From: Pycnococcus provasolii
Lineage: Eukaryota; Chlorophyta; Pseudoscourfieldiophyceae; Pseudoscourfieldiales
Direction: 5' to 3'
Length of the DNA: 64,000 nt
NCBI GenBank assembly: GCA_049487715.1
Contig: CP150588.1
Span: 1 to 64,000 of the forward strand
The notes beneath the pieces are model-generated. The model saw only the letters and a list, made by a program, of their open reading frames with translations. It did not search any database and had not been told where the DNA came from. Below are positions 27,839 through 38,028 of this stretch, in pieces (the first letter of the stretch is position 1; each line of letters begins with the position of its first letter). Position numbers and translations under genes: made by a program.

Positions 27839-30302
27839 GATCATAATAATAGTTACATTCAGTATAATAATAATGTTATCAACGTGAATGAATTATTACT
27901 TTTTATCTTTTTTGGACAAAAAATAGACGGGTGTCGCCGTCGGGAGGCGCCTGGCCGTTGTTGAAGGTTGTACTAGTACATACCTAGCATGCGAGTGTGC
28001 GACGCCCAGTCCCGTCGTCGCTTCGAAGAAGCGCCAAGCGAGTGATGATTACTACCACCTGATCTGATTGCGGCGACAACGACCAGGTTCATCATCAATG
28101 AGGTGGTCAAGAGCCCGGCCGCTAGCTCGCAAGCTCTTACGGGGCTTTGCCGAGCTGCTGCCAACCTCGCTACACGTGACGTGAGCATCTGTTCCACCAC
28201 ACGTGACGCCTTGTTGTTCCCCGACGACGTGAATAATGCGCTTGCCTTCTTCTCATGTCTCGATGGCTCGATGCCACCACCACAGTCGGTCTAATTTGCC
28301 TGCGCAGTATTCCAATGCACTTGTTCGGCCACCACAGCTTCGGTGCGCTCGACATTGCACAGATTACTGGGCGATGCATGCATGCATTTACCGTGCTCGA
28401 GTCTTCATCCATCTTGTACGTTTGTGTCTTCGCTGATGATGAATGATGAACGCAATTACGCAAACAACTCGCCGTGGGGGGTTGGAACACTCGTCGAGAC
28501 TCCTGAGGCTTTCGCGTCGGCATTCGGCACGAATGGACGGAGATGCATCGATCGTCTTGCACACGCACGCGCACGCGCCTTCATTTCAGTAGAATTCTTC
28601 AAAACAAAACCGGGGCCCCTCCCGGCAATGGCGTCTTTCCGCGCCACCTCCATGTAGTGGTTGTGCTGTCTCTGCGAAGTTATAGCTTCATTACTTGTAC
28701 GTCAAGTGCTTGAGGCGACGCGCCGTCGCGCCTTTTGTCCATTGGGCTTGTTCGGGTGAGTTACTACTGACTCGACAATCGCTGGAGCTAGTTGTTGGGT
28801 TTGTGGTTTGTGGTTTGTTTTGGCCAGTTTTTTTTTTTTGGCCATCCGGCCATGGGAACAGATAACCCCTAGAGGGGACCAGGATAAGGCTTTTAATATT
28901 TTTCCTATCCTGTAACCATTCTCTACTTATCCTTACCTTCCCTTAAGCCTGGCGGCCTTAAGGTGAAGTGAGTAGTTGGGCTACTGCGCAGCCCGCCACA
29001 ATCTACGGGGACAGCACTCCCTGCCGGCCGCCCCCCGGGCGCCATCACTCTTCAATCGTTAAGGCACGGCGTAGGACGTGCAGTTGAACAACTCCACAAC
29101 TTATTGGAAGACACGTACGACACTACTAAAACGGGTGACGACGTGTATAAAAACCAAAAGTGTAGAATGAGGTTACAGTGGGGAAAAAGGGGGAGGACTC
29201 GGAGTCTCAACGAGACCTACAAGTCGAGGCTTCTTTCCGAGACCTTAGTCGGGAAAATAGGTCCAGTCCTTTTTCCTTCACATAACGAAGTCCAGTTGTC
29301 CTGGCAACGAAGTCATGCCAGCTGTCCTTCGCATCTCAAATAGATCGTAGCCCTCCAATCACTGACCTTCCAAACGGACAGATCCCTGCCGTCCAATTCA
29401 CACAGTTATTCCAGTCCCGCGAGGATCCAGGCATGCATCCGACCAAGCGACCCGACCGGAATTAGGGGTTAGTCAATTACATATAATTACTGTTACTGTA
29501 ACAAATTACATGTACCCGGTAATTACATGTAATTACAAGAGCAAATTTCTTGTTACAATGTAATTGCCCACCTATAGCGCCGCGGCGTGCCACTACGATG
29601 ATGACGGTGTCGGACGCATACAACAATTGGCCGGTTTGGCCCTAACTGACTGAAACCGTAACAAGGTGAAGAACGTAAAAGCGGCCGCTTGCCTTAAGAG
29701 GCCTTAAGTAAGTAGTTCACACTGGAATATAAGTGTGTAGTACTTAGTCATAAGTTATAACCACTGATAGTGGCCACCACTGTTGAATCCACTCCAACTA
29801 CCAACTATGTAGAGAACTTACCCTAGAGAAGAAGAATATTCCACAGTTTTGCTCGGGATAATAGAGCTATATATTGACCCGGACATAAGGGACGTTTCAT
29901 CGGACGGAGTATCGGACAAGCAAGTGTTGAGACAACGAAGGCTTTCTTCAACGTGTCCCTGAACGTGCAACGAAGGCTTTCTTCAACGTTTTCACGCAAT
30001 CACGCAATTGGTTGGGGTAACATACCTGTAATAATAACGCCGCAGGTCTACGTACATATATGCACAAACCACGAACGTAATCACGTAGGGTAATAATAAT
30101 CACACTCCCTGGAGCCCCATTTGTGAACGGGAACGGTTTCCCCTCCCGGTAGGGTACTAGGGTGCCCCGGCCGGGTCCGGACGACTTACTTGTGTTTTCT
30201 CACAAGGGAGTGAGGGAGTGTAGTGATACTGTGATAGTGATTCACGCTCGAGCTTACTTCTTACAAGTGCACTCTGCGACGTGTTCGTCCCTCATTACCA
30301 CC
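27839..30302. other. Gene-poor, AT-richer region with repeats
   Basis: About 2.5 kb without a convincing gene. A minus-strand frame at 27973-28200 (MVEQMLTSRVARLAAARQSP, with a hydrophobic middle) and another at 28170-28574 could be parts of a small spliced gene, but no motif supports it. Further on are a T run at 28830-28842, a cluster of TAATTACATGTAATTAC palindromes (29475-29565) and a direct repeat of CAACGAAGGCTTTCTTCAAC (29933-29952 and 29968-29987). The texture suggests decayed transposon sequence. Confidence 0.5.
29933..29987. repeat. Short direct repeat, about 20 bp, two copies
   Basis: CAACGAAGGCTTTCTTCAAC occurs twice with a 15-bp gap, each copy followed by G. Within the copy GAAGG/CTTTC is a weak dyad. 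It lies in the gene-poor region before the SAM-tailed membrane protein. Confidence 0.85.
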
Positions 30303-31253
30303 ATGATGACGAATATCTTCCTCGTCTCGTTGACGCCGTCGTTCGTCGGCGTGGTGGTGGTGATGATGCAAGCTTCGGTGGTGCACGGCTACTACTCTGG
30401 CTCGTCGTACGACCCGTGCTCGTCGTCCAGTACCTCGTCGGCGTGCCTCGCGTGGTATCTCCCCTCCACGCCAGCGTGCAAACGCGTGGCGAACGAGCTA
30501 GGGAGAATTGTCGATAGCCAGTCGTTCTCAAACGTCAAAACATGCGGCAGGGGGTGCGACAATGGCAAGACTAAGTCTGGCGAGTGGTGCGAGATACCGT
30601 CCTCCTTCAAGCAGCATGCGTCCGGTTGGCCGGATCAGGTGTGCTGCGGAGGATGGGACACGTGCTGCGAATCAGAAGAGCTCTCCGCTGGAGCCATCGC
30701 TGGCATCGTCATTTCCATTATCGTTGCCATCGTAGGTGGAATGCTCGGGTGCTACTTTGGCAAGACTTGCTGCTTTTCGTATCGTCGCCAACTCGCGGTT
30801 CCGACGATTCCCATGGCTGGACAGGTGATGATGGCAGCGCCTGCGACGCAACCGGTGGCTATGGGTATGGCCGTCCCTCCTTATACGAACACTACTACTG
30901 TCACTGTCACACCACCACCGTCCGCAGTAGTGGGCACCCCGCAGCCTGTTGTTATGCCGGGATCAACGTCACCACCATTTGTCGCGGAGCCGGAGCTGAC
31001 CGCTGCTCATGAGCCAGTGGTGAGCAACCCACCACCAGCAGCTACTGTGGTTCCCATAAATATTATGCCGCCGACCGTTGAGAGCGTTCTGGACGCGGCT
31101 CGCGTGGACAAGGCGAAGTACCTCGGTATTTTGCAAGGGCTAGGCGTCAGCACGGCGGAGGATCTTAAGGAGCTCACCGACGCGGACATGGACGACGTGG
31201 GACTCAACAGCTTAGCCAAACGACGCCTCATGGCTGAAATCAATAAGCTCTGA
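30303..31253 (+). CDS. Type I membrane protein with Cys-rich ectodomain and SAM-like tail
   Basis: The ATG at 30303 (MMTNIFLVSLTPSF) starts a signal peptide, giving 316 residues. A short Cys-rich ectodomain follows (CSSSSTSSAC, CGRGCDNGKTKSGEWC, CCGGWDTCC). Then comes one membrane helix with small residues, AGAIAGIVISIIVAIVGGML, and a CCFSYRR stop-transfer. The cytoplasmic part is Pro/Val/Thr-rich. Its last ~60 residues (VDKAKYLGILQGLGVSTAED, LKELTDADMDDVGLNSLAKR) have the helical pattern of a SAM domain, an oligomerisation or docking module. This looks like a small cell-surface receptor or scaffold of unknown ligand. The upstream part of the open frame (30162-30302) is not leader-like and is excluded. 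Confidence 0.75.
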   Translation: MMTNIFLVSLTPSFVGVVVVMMQASVVHGYYSGSSYDPCSSSSTSSACLAWYLPSTPACKRVANELGRIVDSQSFSNVKTCGRGCDNGKTKSGEWCEIPSSFKQHASGWPDQVCCGGWDTCCESEELSAGAIAGIVISIIVAIVGGMLGCYFGKTCCFSYRRQLAVPTIPMAGQVMMAAPATQPVAMGMAVPPYTNTTTVTVTPPPSAVVGTPQPVVMPGSTSPPFVAEPELTAAHEPVVSNPPPAATVVPINIMPPTVESVLDAARVDKAKYLGILQGLGVSTAEDLKELTDADMDDVGLNSLAKRRLMAEINKL

Positions 31254-31591
31254 TGGAATATTTATTATTTCACGCATCGTCTATTCACTCGCTCGTTCAT
31301 CAGGCGACTATCTTCATGCGAATGAGCGAGAGGAGGAGCACTTGGATCATATCCCTGTGGTGGAGGGAAGGCAAGAACGGAAGGTCCCAGGGAAGGGTGG
31401 GCACGCACAACACCAAGCGGCGCAACGCAACGCCATGATGTAACGCAGTTTAGTTAGAATGCCAACGTGCAAACTGTTGAACGAAGTACACGTGAGCATC
31501 TCGGCCGTTTATTGCCAGGCCTTTGATGAAAAGGCCGAGCTGTTTGTTTGCACCAGTTGTACAGTACGAGAAGTATGTTTACATCGATACG
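31254..31591. other. Convergent intergenic region
   Basis: About 340 bases between the SAM-tailed gene and the minus-strand zinc-finger gene. I see no gene or repeat. Confidence 0.4.
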
Positions 31592-31954
31592 TCACCCACT
31601 CACGTTTTTGGGAACTTCGTGCTCCTCCTTCCGTCCTTCCTTAAGAGGCACCTTGTGGTTCGTTGGCATTTTGTGCGCACCTGATAAGCCGTAGGAGGTT
31701 GACCACTTCCCATATCCTTTCGTGGCTGGCGCGGCGTCTGCGAAGCTGCGCGAAGGCAGACGTCCTTGGTTGAACGAGGAGGCTGTTTGCGTTCGCGGGT
31801 CGGCGGATCCGGAGAAGCAGGAGGCGTGGTACACGAGTCTGATTTTCCTTCCGTCTCGGGCGACTATGGGCGCACCCACGGTAATGATGGCACGGCACTC
31901 GCGGCACGCCATATGACGTGTCGCAACACCACGGGATACCGACCAGTACTCCAT
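31592..31954 (-). CDS. Small PARP-like zinc-finger protein
   Basis: 120 residues, or 106 if started at the ATG at 31912 (MACRECRAIITVGAP). The only domain is an N-terminal metal site with spacing C-x2-C-x21-H-x2-C: CRECRAIITVGAPIVAR, then IRLVYHASCF. It is followed by a conserved-looking tail SGSADPRTQTASSF. The Cys/His spacing resembles the PARP-type zinc finger, and small proteins with this finger and an 'ADPRTQ..SSF' tail seem familiar from other protists. The C terminus has KGYGKWSTSYGLS. Function is unknown. The regular spacing and a basic, polar composition argue that it is a real gene. Confidence 0.65.
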   Translation of the reverse strand: MEYWSVSRGVATRHMACRECRAIITVGAPIVARDGRKIRLVYHASCFSGSADPRTQTASSFNQGRLPSRSFADAAPATKGYGKWSTSYGLSGAHKMPTNHKVPLKEGRKEEHEVPKNVSG

Positions 31955-32927
31955 CTCACGTAAATAAAAAATAGGACTTCTCTCAAGACGATAATAATGT
32001 ACTACGAGATAATGCCATCAAGCTGACATCCGGAACATGCGGAGACTAATGAAGGCCGTGCTTGTTGACGAGCTTCTAAGAAGGAACCCTGGGAGACACA
32101 CCTTGCAAGGGCCCACCTAGGGGGAGAGCCCAGGGGGCAGGGGCCAGGGGGAGAAAGAACCCAGTAACCTTAAGGTAGTCGAGAGGAGGAGAGAAATTCA
32201 GTCCCGAACAATCTAATTTCCCCGTTGGAGGGATCGGGGAAAAGTTTTTGTTTGATCCCTTCCCCGACCAAGATGCCCTTATTTCGGGATGTTACAAACT
32301 TTGAGGGTGTTTCTTTCAGTCACCTTGAAGTGCTTGGGCCGTTGGGCGTTGCCTCTCAAAGCGGTATCGACATCGAGAGCACATCATGAGCTTTCGATAG
32401 CACCAAGAATCACGTCAAACGGCCAAGGGACGGCTCCCCGGCAGCCCCCGACGGGTTGATTCCGATTTTAGGCGGAACCAGCCCTTTTTACCCCGAACCC
32501 AGTAACCCGAACCCAGTAACCCGAACCCAGTAACCCTAACCCGAACCCGAACCCAGTAACCCTAACCCAGTAACCCTAACCGACCGACCAAGCAAGTCGT
32601 TGTTAATTTCCCTCTGGGACTCACTCAGACCCCGTGGGCCTTGAGCCGAAGGGGGTCTGAAAAGAAGGTCTGAAAGGTCCCCGACTCCCCCCCCGGGAGA
32701 AAGAAGGGAGGGAATATTGTTGACTCGGAATTATTCTTGTTCCTCCCCCCCCCTGAACTCCCTCCCCCTTAACTTTTTGTCTTTCCCCCTCCCCCCCCTT
32801 TTTTTCCCCCCGGGGCTCAAACTCCCCGGTGACAGCTTCATTAGCCTGCTTTCCCCCCCTCCCAGTTGTTTCATTCTTCATTCTTCATTCTTCATTCTTC
32901 ACTTCCCATTGTAATAAGCTCTCAATC
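31955..32927. other. Intergenic region upstream of topoisomerase II
   Basis: About 970 bases. It includes the degenerate telomere-like array (separate entry), long pyrimidine tracts at 32735-32815 and an ATTCTTC tandem repeat at 32872-32900 next to the topoisomerase start. No gene is seen; the pyrimidine-rich stretch probably belongs to the promoter or 5' UTR. Confidence 0.45.
32491..32583. repeat. Degenerate telomere-like array (CCCGAACCCAGTAA units)
   Basis: A roughly 90-base tract mixes CCCGAA, CCCAGTAA and CCCTAA units. It looks like a telomeric array that has drifted and re-amplified. It lies 350 bp upstream of the topoisomerase II start. Confidence 0.85.
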
Positions 32928-35900
32928 ATGGACCTCGACGACGCGCTCGCACTCCTCGGTGGCGGTGGTGGTTGCTCTGGCTCTGGTGGTTTTGACTTCC
33001 CGATGGAGTTGGAGGCTTCGCAGGAGAATGTCGCACCTGCGGCCCCTGTTGCGGCTGCGGCTCCTAAGCAGGCAGCATCGAAGAAGAAAACAACTGCAGC
33101 TCCTAAGAAAAACTCAACTGCTGCTCCCAAGTCGGCGAAAGCGTCAGCTTCGGCCTCAGCAGTGGCGCGACCTGCGTCCGCGAAACCAAAAGCTGCTGCT
33201 ACGAAACCTCTCGCTGCATCCGCCAAGGCGAACGCCGCGGATCCTACGCACTCAGACGACATGTCCATCGAAGAGAGGTACCAGAAAAAAACTCAGCTGG
33301 AGCACATCCTGCTCCGACCGGACACGTACGTGGGCTCCATCGAAAAGTCAACGGCGACCATGTGGGTGCACGACAGCGAACGCATGGTGCTCAAAAACGT
33401 CACGTACGTTCCTGGACTCTACAAGATATTCGACGAGATTCTTGTCAACGCCGCTGACAACAAGGTGCGCGACGCCAAGCAGGACACCATCGCTGTCGAC
33501 ATTGACACCGCTCTGAACACCATCAGCGTATACAACAACGGATCGGGCATACCCGTCGACATGCACAAGGAGGAGGGCGTGTACGTTCCCGAGCTCATCT
33601 TCGGACACCTGCTCACTTCGAGCAACTACGACGACAGCGAGAAGAAAACAACGGGTGGTCGAAACGGATACGGCGCCAAGCTCGCAAACATCTTCAGCAC
33701 GGAATTTGTCGTCGAGACGGCTGACGGGTCGCGACAGAAGAAGTACAGGCAGACGTTCCGCGACAACATGTCCGTCGTCGAGGAGCCTGTCATCACGAAG
33801 TGCAAGGCGTCGGAGAACTACACGCGCATCACCTTCACGCCTGACCTCGAGCGATTCGGCATGACCACTTTGGACGAGGATATCGTCAGCATGTTCCGAC
33901 GACGCGTGTACGACGTGTCCGGCTGCCTCGGAAAGACGCTCAAAGTGTCGTTCAACGGAGAGAAGCTTGCAGTGAAAACATTCGTCGACTACATGAACCT
34001 GTACGTCAAGTCGGGCAGCGTCACGCCAGCGTTTGGCGCGTGCGAGAATGGTGCGGAACCAAAGCTGATCACCGAGCGCGTGAACGATCGATGGGAGGTG
34101 GGCGTCGTCGTCAGCGACGGACAGTTCCAGCAGGTGTCGTTCGCGAACAACATCGCCACGACGCGCGGGGGCACGCACGTCGACTACGTCATGTCGCAGA
34201 TCACCTCCAAGGTCACGGCGATGGTGAAGAAAAAGAACAAGAACGGAACGGAGCTGAAGCCGCACCAGGTGAAGAACCACTGCTGGGTGTTCGTCAACAG
34301 CTTGGTTGACAATCCGTCCTTTGACAGCCAGACGAAGGAGACGATGACGCTGCGCAAGGATCGTTTCGGTTCGACGTGCGAGCTGAGCGAGAAGTTTCTC
34401 AAGGATGTCATCAGCAAGAGCGGCATCATCGACGCCATTCTTTCGTTTGCGAGCCTGAAGCAGAACAAGGACCTGAAGAAGAACGACGGCAAGAAGACGA
34501 CGCGTCTCACGGGAATCCCCAAGCTCGACGACGCGAACGACGCGGGTGGACGCAACAGCCAGAAGTGCACGCTCATTCTCACGGAGGGTGACAGCGCCAA
34601 GTCGCTTGCAGTCAGCGGCCTCGGCGTCGTCGGGCGTGACCACTACGGCGTTTTCCCCCTGCGCGGTAAGCTGCTGAACGTGCGTGAGGCGACGCACACG
34701 CAGGTGATGGCGAATGCCGAGCTGAACTACCTCAAGCAGATCTTGGGACTGAAGCACGGCCACAAGTACGAGGACACGAAGAGCCTGCGCTACGGCAAGG
34801 TGCTCATCATGACGGACCAGGATCACGACGGTTCGCACATCAAGGGTCTGCTGATCAACATGTTCGACTCGCACTTCCCTACGCTGCTGCAGCGCAACAA
34901 CTTTTTGCAGGAGTTCGTTACGCCGATCGTCAAGGCGACGAAGGGATCGCAGACGAAGACGTTCTACACGATGCCTGAGTACGAGGCGTGGTGCGAGAAC
35001 ACAAACACACGAGGATGGAACCTGAAGTACTACAAGGGTCTCGGTACCTCCACAGCCGCGGAAGCGAAGCAGTACTTCAAGGCGTTTGACATGCACCGCA
35101 AGGACTTCGTCTACGAGGATGCGCAGGACTCGAATGCGATTGATCTGGCATTCAGCAAGAAGCGTGTCGAAGATCGCAAGGAGTGGATGATGGCGCACGA
35201 GCCGGGCACGTTTCTGGACAACGAGTGCGACTCGATGACGTACAAGGAGTTTGTCAACAAGGAGCTGATCCTGTTCAGCTTGGCGGATCTGCAGCGCTCG
35301 ATTCCCAGCGTGATGGATGGACTGAAGCCGGGGCAGCGCAAGATTTTGTTTTCATGCTTCCGTCGCAAGCTTACGAAGGACATCAAGGTGGCGCAGCTTG
35401 CGGGTTACGTCAGCGAGCACGCCGCGTATCACCACGGCGAGACGAGTCTTGCTCAGGCGATCATTCAGATGGCTCAGGACTTTGTGGGATCTAACAACGT
35501 AAACCTGCTGGTTCCGAGCGGCCAGTTTGGAACGCGCCTGCAGGGTGGCAAGGATGCCGCGAGCCCGCGTTACGTGTTCACGCGACTTGCACCTATGACA
35601 AGGCTGCTTTTCCCCGAGGCGGATGACAACCAGCTGAAGATCCTGACGGAGGAGGGACAGAGCATCGAGCCTGAGTGGTACGCGCCGATTCTGCCCATGG
35701 TGCTCGTGAATGGCGCAGACGGCATTGGAACGGGATGGAGCACGCAGGTTCCGAACTACAACCCGAAGGACATCGTCGACAACCTGAAGAGGCTCATGCT
35801 CGGCGAGGAGATGGAGGAGATGACGCCGTGGTGGCGCGGCTTTGCGGGGCACGTCGTGCGCAACGAGGCGGATCAGAAGGGCAGCCGCAGCTACACCGTG

Positions 35901-37058
35901 AGTGGCTGCGTCGAGAAGAAGGATGCGACGACGGTGATCATCACAGAGTTGCCTGTGAGGAGCTGGACGCAGGGCACGAAAGACATGCTTGAGGGCATGA
36001 TGAAGCCTGGCGAGAAGGGCGAGCCTGCGAGCATCATCGACTTCAAGGAGAACCACACGGACACGATGGTGTCGTTCACGGTGACGATGACGGAGGCGCA
36101 GATGGAGAAGGTGGAGGCTACTGGCCTGTGGAAGACGTTCAAGCTCAGCACGCAGATGAGCACGAGCAACATGAACCTGTTTGCAGCCGACGGTCGCATC
36201 AAGAAGTACGCGACGCCCGAGGCGATCATCGAAGACTTCTACAACGCTCGCCTGAAGCTGTACGAGGCACGCAAGGCTGCTCAGCTCGCCAGCGCGGAGG
36301 CGGAGATGGTCAAGTTGAGCGCGATGGCGAAATTCATTCTCGCGGTTTGCGACGGGAAGCTGACGCTGGCCAAGAAGGCCAAGGCGCAGATCGAGAAGGA
36401 ACTCGAGAAGATGGGTCTGCCGAGGCTTGAGAATGGAAAGAAGAAGAAGGCTGCTGCTGATGAGGACGACGACGAGGAGGAGGAGGACGAGGGCAGCAAA
36501 AGCGGTGGCAGCTACGAGTACCTGCTGAAGCTGCCGCTGTCGTCGCTCACGCGTGAGCGGGTCGACGCACTCCTCGCGAAGCGTGGAGAGCAGGAGGCGC
36601 TGGTGGCGACGTTGCGCGCGCGCACGCCGAAGGAGGCGTGGATGGACGACCTCGAATCGTTCACACAAGCCTGGGACGCCGCGATGGTGGAGCACGCGGT
36701 GGCGCTGAAGGCGGCTCCGCCACCGCCCATGCCAGTGGCGAAGAAGGCTGCAGCAAAGAAGCCGGCTGCTGCGACGAAAAAGCCGGCTGCGACGAAGCGT
36801 GGCGGCGACTCGCCGTCGCCGTCCGCGAAGCCTGCGGCGAAGAAGCGCGCCGCGAAGGCTGCGGTAGTGGTGGAGGTGGAGGACTCTGATGAGGAGGAGG
36901 AGGACGACGACGACTGCATGGTAGTCTCGCCGCCGCCGCCGCGCGCGGCGGCGCCGAAGCGTGCGGCGAAAAAGGCGGTGGTCGTCGAAGAATCTGACGA
37001 CGACGACTTTGATGATGACAGCGAGGAGGAGGACGGTGATGACAGCGACTTCGAGTGA
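32928..37058 (+). CDS. TOP2: DNA topoisomerase II (eukaryotic type IIA)
   Basis: From the ATG at 32928 (MDLDDALALLGG) the enzyme has 1376 residues, a normal size. A Lys/Ala/Ser-rich leader precedes the GHKL ATPase beginning near 113 (SIEERYQKKTQLEHILLRPD), with ILVNAADN and GRNGYGAKLANIFS nucleotide-binding motifs. The TOPRIM domain has LTEGDSAKS (Glu 553) and DQDHDGSH (Asp 630, Asp 632). The active-site tyrosine is Tyr 882 in GKDAASPRYVFTRLAP. After the coiled-coil and gate region the C terminus is Lys/Ala/Pro-rich with acidic blocks (DSDEEEEDDDD), the usual nuclear regulatory tail. The enzyme passes one duplex through another in an ATP-dependent way during replication and chromosome segregation. 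Long antisense frames across it are shadows. Confidence 0.98.
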   Translation: MDLDDALALLGGGGGCSGSGGFDFPMELEASQENVAPAAPVAAAAPKQAASKKKTTAAPKKNSTAAPKSAKASASASAVARPASAKPKAAATKPLAASAKANAADPTHSDDMSIEERYQKKTQLEHILLRPDTYVGSIEKSTATMWVHDSERMVLKNVTYVPGLYKIFDEILVNAADNKVRDAKQDTIAVDIDTALNTISVYNNGSGIPVDMHKEEGVYVPELIFGHLLTSSNYDDSEKKTTGGRNGYGAKLANIFSTEFVVETADGSRQKKYRQTFRDNMSVVEEPVITKCKASENYTRITFTPDLERFGMTTLDEDIVSMFRRRVYDVSGCLGKTLKVSFNGEKLAVKTFVDYMNLYVKSGSVTPAFGACENGAEPKLITERVNDRWEVGVVVSDGQFQQVSFANNIATTRGGTHVDYVMSQITSKVTAMVKKKNKNGTELKPHQVKNHCWVFVNSLVDNPSFDSQTKETMTLRKDRFGSTCELSEKFLKDVISKSGIIDAILSFASLKQNKDLKKNDGKKTTRLTGIPKLDDANDAGGRNSQKCTLILTEGDSAKSLAVSGLGVVGRDHYGVFPLRGKLLNVREATHTQVMANAELNYLKQILGLKHGHKYEDTKSLRYGKVLIMTDQDHDGSHIKGLLINMFDSHFPTLLQRNNFLQEFVTPIVKATKGSQTKTFYTMPEYEAWCENTNTRGWNLKYYKGLGTSTAAEAKQYFKAFDMHRKDFVYEDAQDSNAIDLAFSKKRVEDRKEWMMAHEPGTFLDNECDSMTYKEFVNKELILFSLADLQRSIPSVMDGLKPGQRKILFSCFRRKLTKDIKVAQLAGYVSEHAAYHHGETSLAQAIIQMAQDFVGSNNVNLLVPSGQFGTRLQGGKDAASPRYVFTRLAPMTRLLFPEADDNQLKILTEEGQSIEPEWYAPILPMVLVNGADGIGTGWSTQVPNYNPKDIVDNLKRLMLGEEMEEMTPWWRGFAGHVVRNEADQKGSRSYTVSGCVEKKDATTVIITELPVRSWTQGTKDMLEGMMKPGEKGEPASIIDFKENHTDTMVSFTVTMTEAQMEKVEATGLWKTFKLSTQMSTSNMNLFAADGRIKKYATPEAIIEDFYNARLKLYEARKAAQLASAEAEMVKLSAMAKFILAVCDGKLTLAKKAKAQIEKELEKMGLPRLENGKKKKAAADEDDDEEEEDEGSKSGGSYEYLLKLPLSSLTRERVDALLAKRGEQEALVATLRARTPKEAWMDDLESFTQAWDAAMVEHAVALKAAPPPPMPVAKKAAAKKPAAATKKPAATKRGGDSPSPSAKPAAKKRAAKAAVVVEVEDSDEEEEDDDDCMVVSPPPPRAAAPKRAAKKAVVVEESDDDDFDDDSEEEDGDDSDFE

Positions 37059-37768
37059 AAGGTGGGAATGAGGATTGTTGCACACGTTTTGTAAAAACGA
37101 CGCTTTGGAATTTTGTGACCAAATAATCTCTCGTCTGTCCGGACAACTTTCGTAAAAACGCTTTCTTGATCACACGGTCGTGCTTACCTTGCACACCGGC
37201 CGCGAGCTTCCAGGAGGCTTGCACGAATGCACGTTCGCGGCCGGTGTTGCATCACGTTGATTAAGGTGGTCAAGTCGATTGAGTGGCAGTTTGCTCTCTC
37301 GAGTGAGGTCCCCGCGGTTCCCAACCAAAAAGGTCCAAGAGGAAATGCAATACCAACATTCACCATTCTACCCGACACAACGGCTAACTAACCCCGAAAC
37401 AAGACGAACCAGAGAACAGATTGGGGGTTAGTATAGGAATGGGTTGGGAGAAAAAACTCGTTGTGTCCGGCTACACTTCCGTCTTAAATTCCCGTTGATT
37501 GCGTCACGCGGGGGGATACACTGTTGCATTTCGCCCCGGCGCATGCTCGCATTCAACCCCGAAACAAGACGAACCAGAGACCCAGATTGGGGGTTAGTTA
37601 GCCATGTCTAACTAACCCCGAAACAAGACGAACCCATGGGTTGATATGCCCTTGACGAACCAGAGACCCAGTTTGGGGGTTAGTTTGGGGGCTCTTGATC
37701 GTGGATCAAGAGCCCTTGGCCGAGCTCACCTTGCACCATGCATCTCCCCTTGGTCTCACCTTGCACCT
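37059..37768. other. Intergenic region with dispersed CCCCGAAACAAGACGAACC repeat
   Basis: The motif CCCCGAAACAAGACGAACC, followed by a GGGGGTTAGT partner, occurs at about 37394, 37556 and 37616, with a shorter echo at about 37655. CTAACTAA flanks some copies. These look like remnants of one locally duplicated sequence. No gene is seen before the 40-bp array. Confidence 0.6.
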
Positions 37769-38008
37769 ACCTTGCACCTCCCCCTTGGCCGACCGAGCTC
37801 ACTTTTGCACCTTGCACCTCCCCCTTGGCCGACCGAGCTCACTTTTGCACCTTGCACCTCCCCCTTGGCCGACCGAGCTCACTTTTGCACCTTGCACCTC
37901 CCCCTTGGCCGACCGAGCTCACTTTTGCACCTTGCACCTCCCCCTTGGCCGACCGAGCTCACTTTTGCACCTTGCACCTCCCCCTTGGCCGACCGAGCTC
38001 ACTTTTCC
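37769..38008. repeat. 40-bp minisatellite, six tandem copies
   Basis: Six copies of a 40-bp unit (ACCTTGCACCTCCCCCTTGG then CCGACCGAGCTCACTTTTGC). The first five are essentially identical and the sixth has TTCC in place of TTGC. It ends 20 bp before the ATG of the ParB-like gene. Because 40 is not a multiple of three, all three forward frames stay open and give a 40-residue repeat. I treat it as upstream non-coding. Confidence 0.93.
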
Positions 38009-38028
38009 ACCTTGCACCCGGCCTCATC

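Noticed and set aside
27973-28574. Small spliced gene on the minus strand
   Set aside because: Two frames could be joined, but there are no clear splice sites or motifs; kept only as a note in the spacer entry.
33348-35198. 616-residue antisense frame inside topoisomerase II
   Set aside because: Shadow frame from high GC at third positions; Arg/Val/Leu-rich with no motif, while the sense strand has every TOP2 motif.
35352-37085. 577-residue antisense frame inside topoisomerase II
   Set aside because: Same kind of shadow; leucine/arginine-rich composition only.
37769-38008. CRISPR array
   Set aside because: Units are directly abutting 40-mers without spacers, in a eukaryotic nuclear chromosome.
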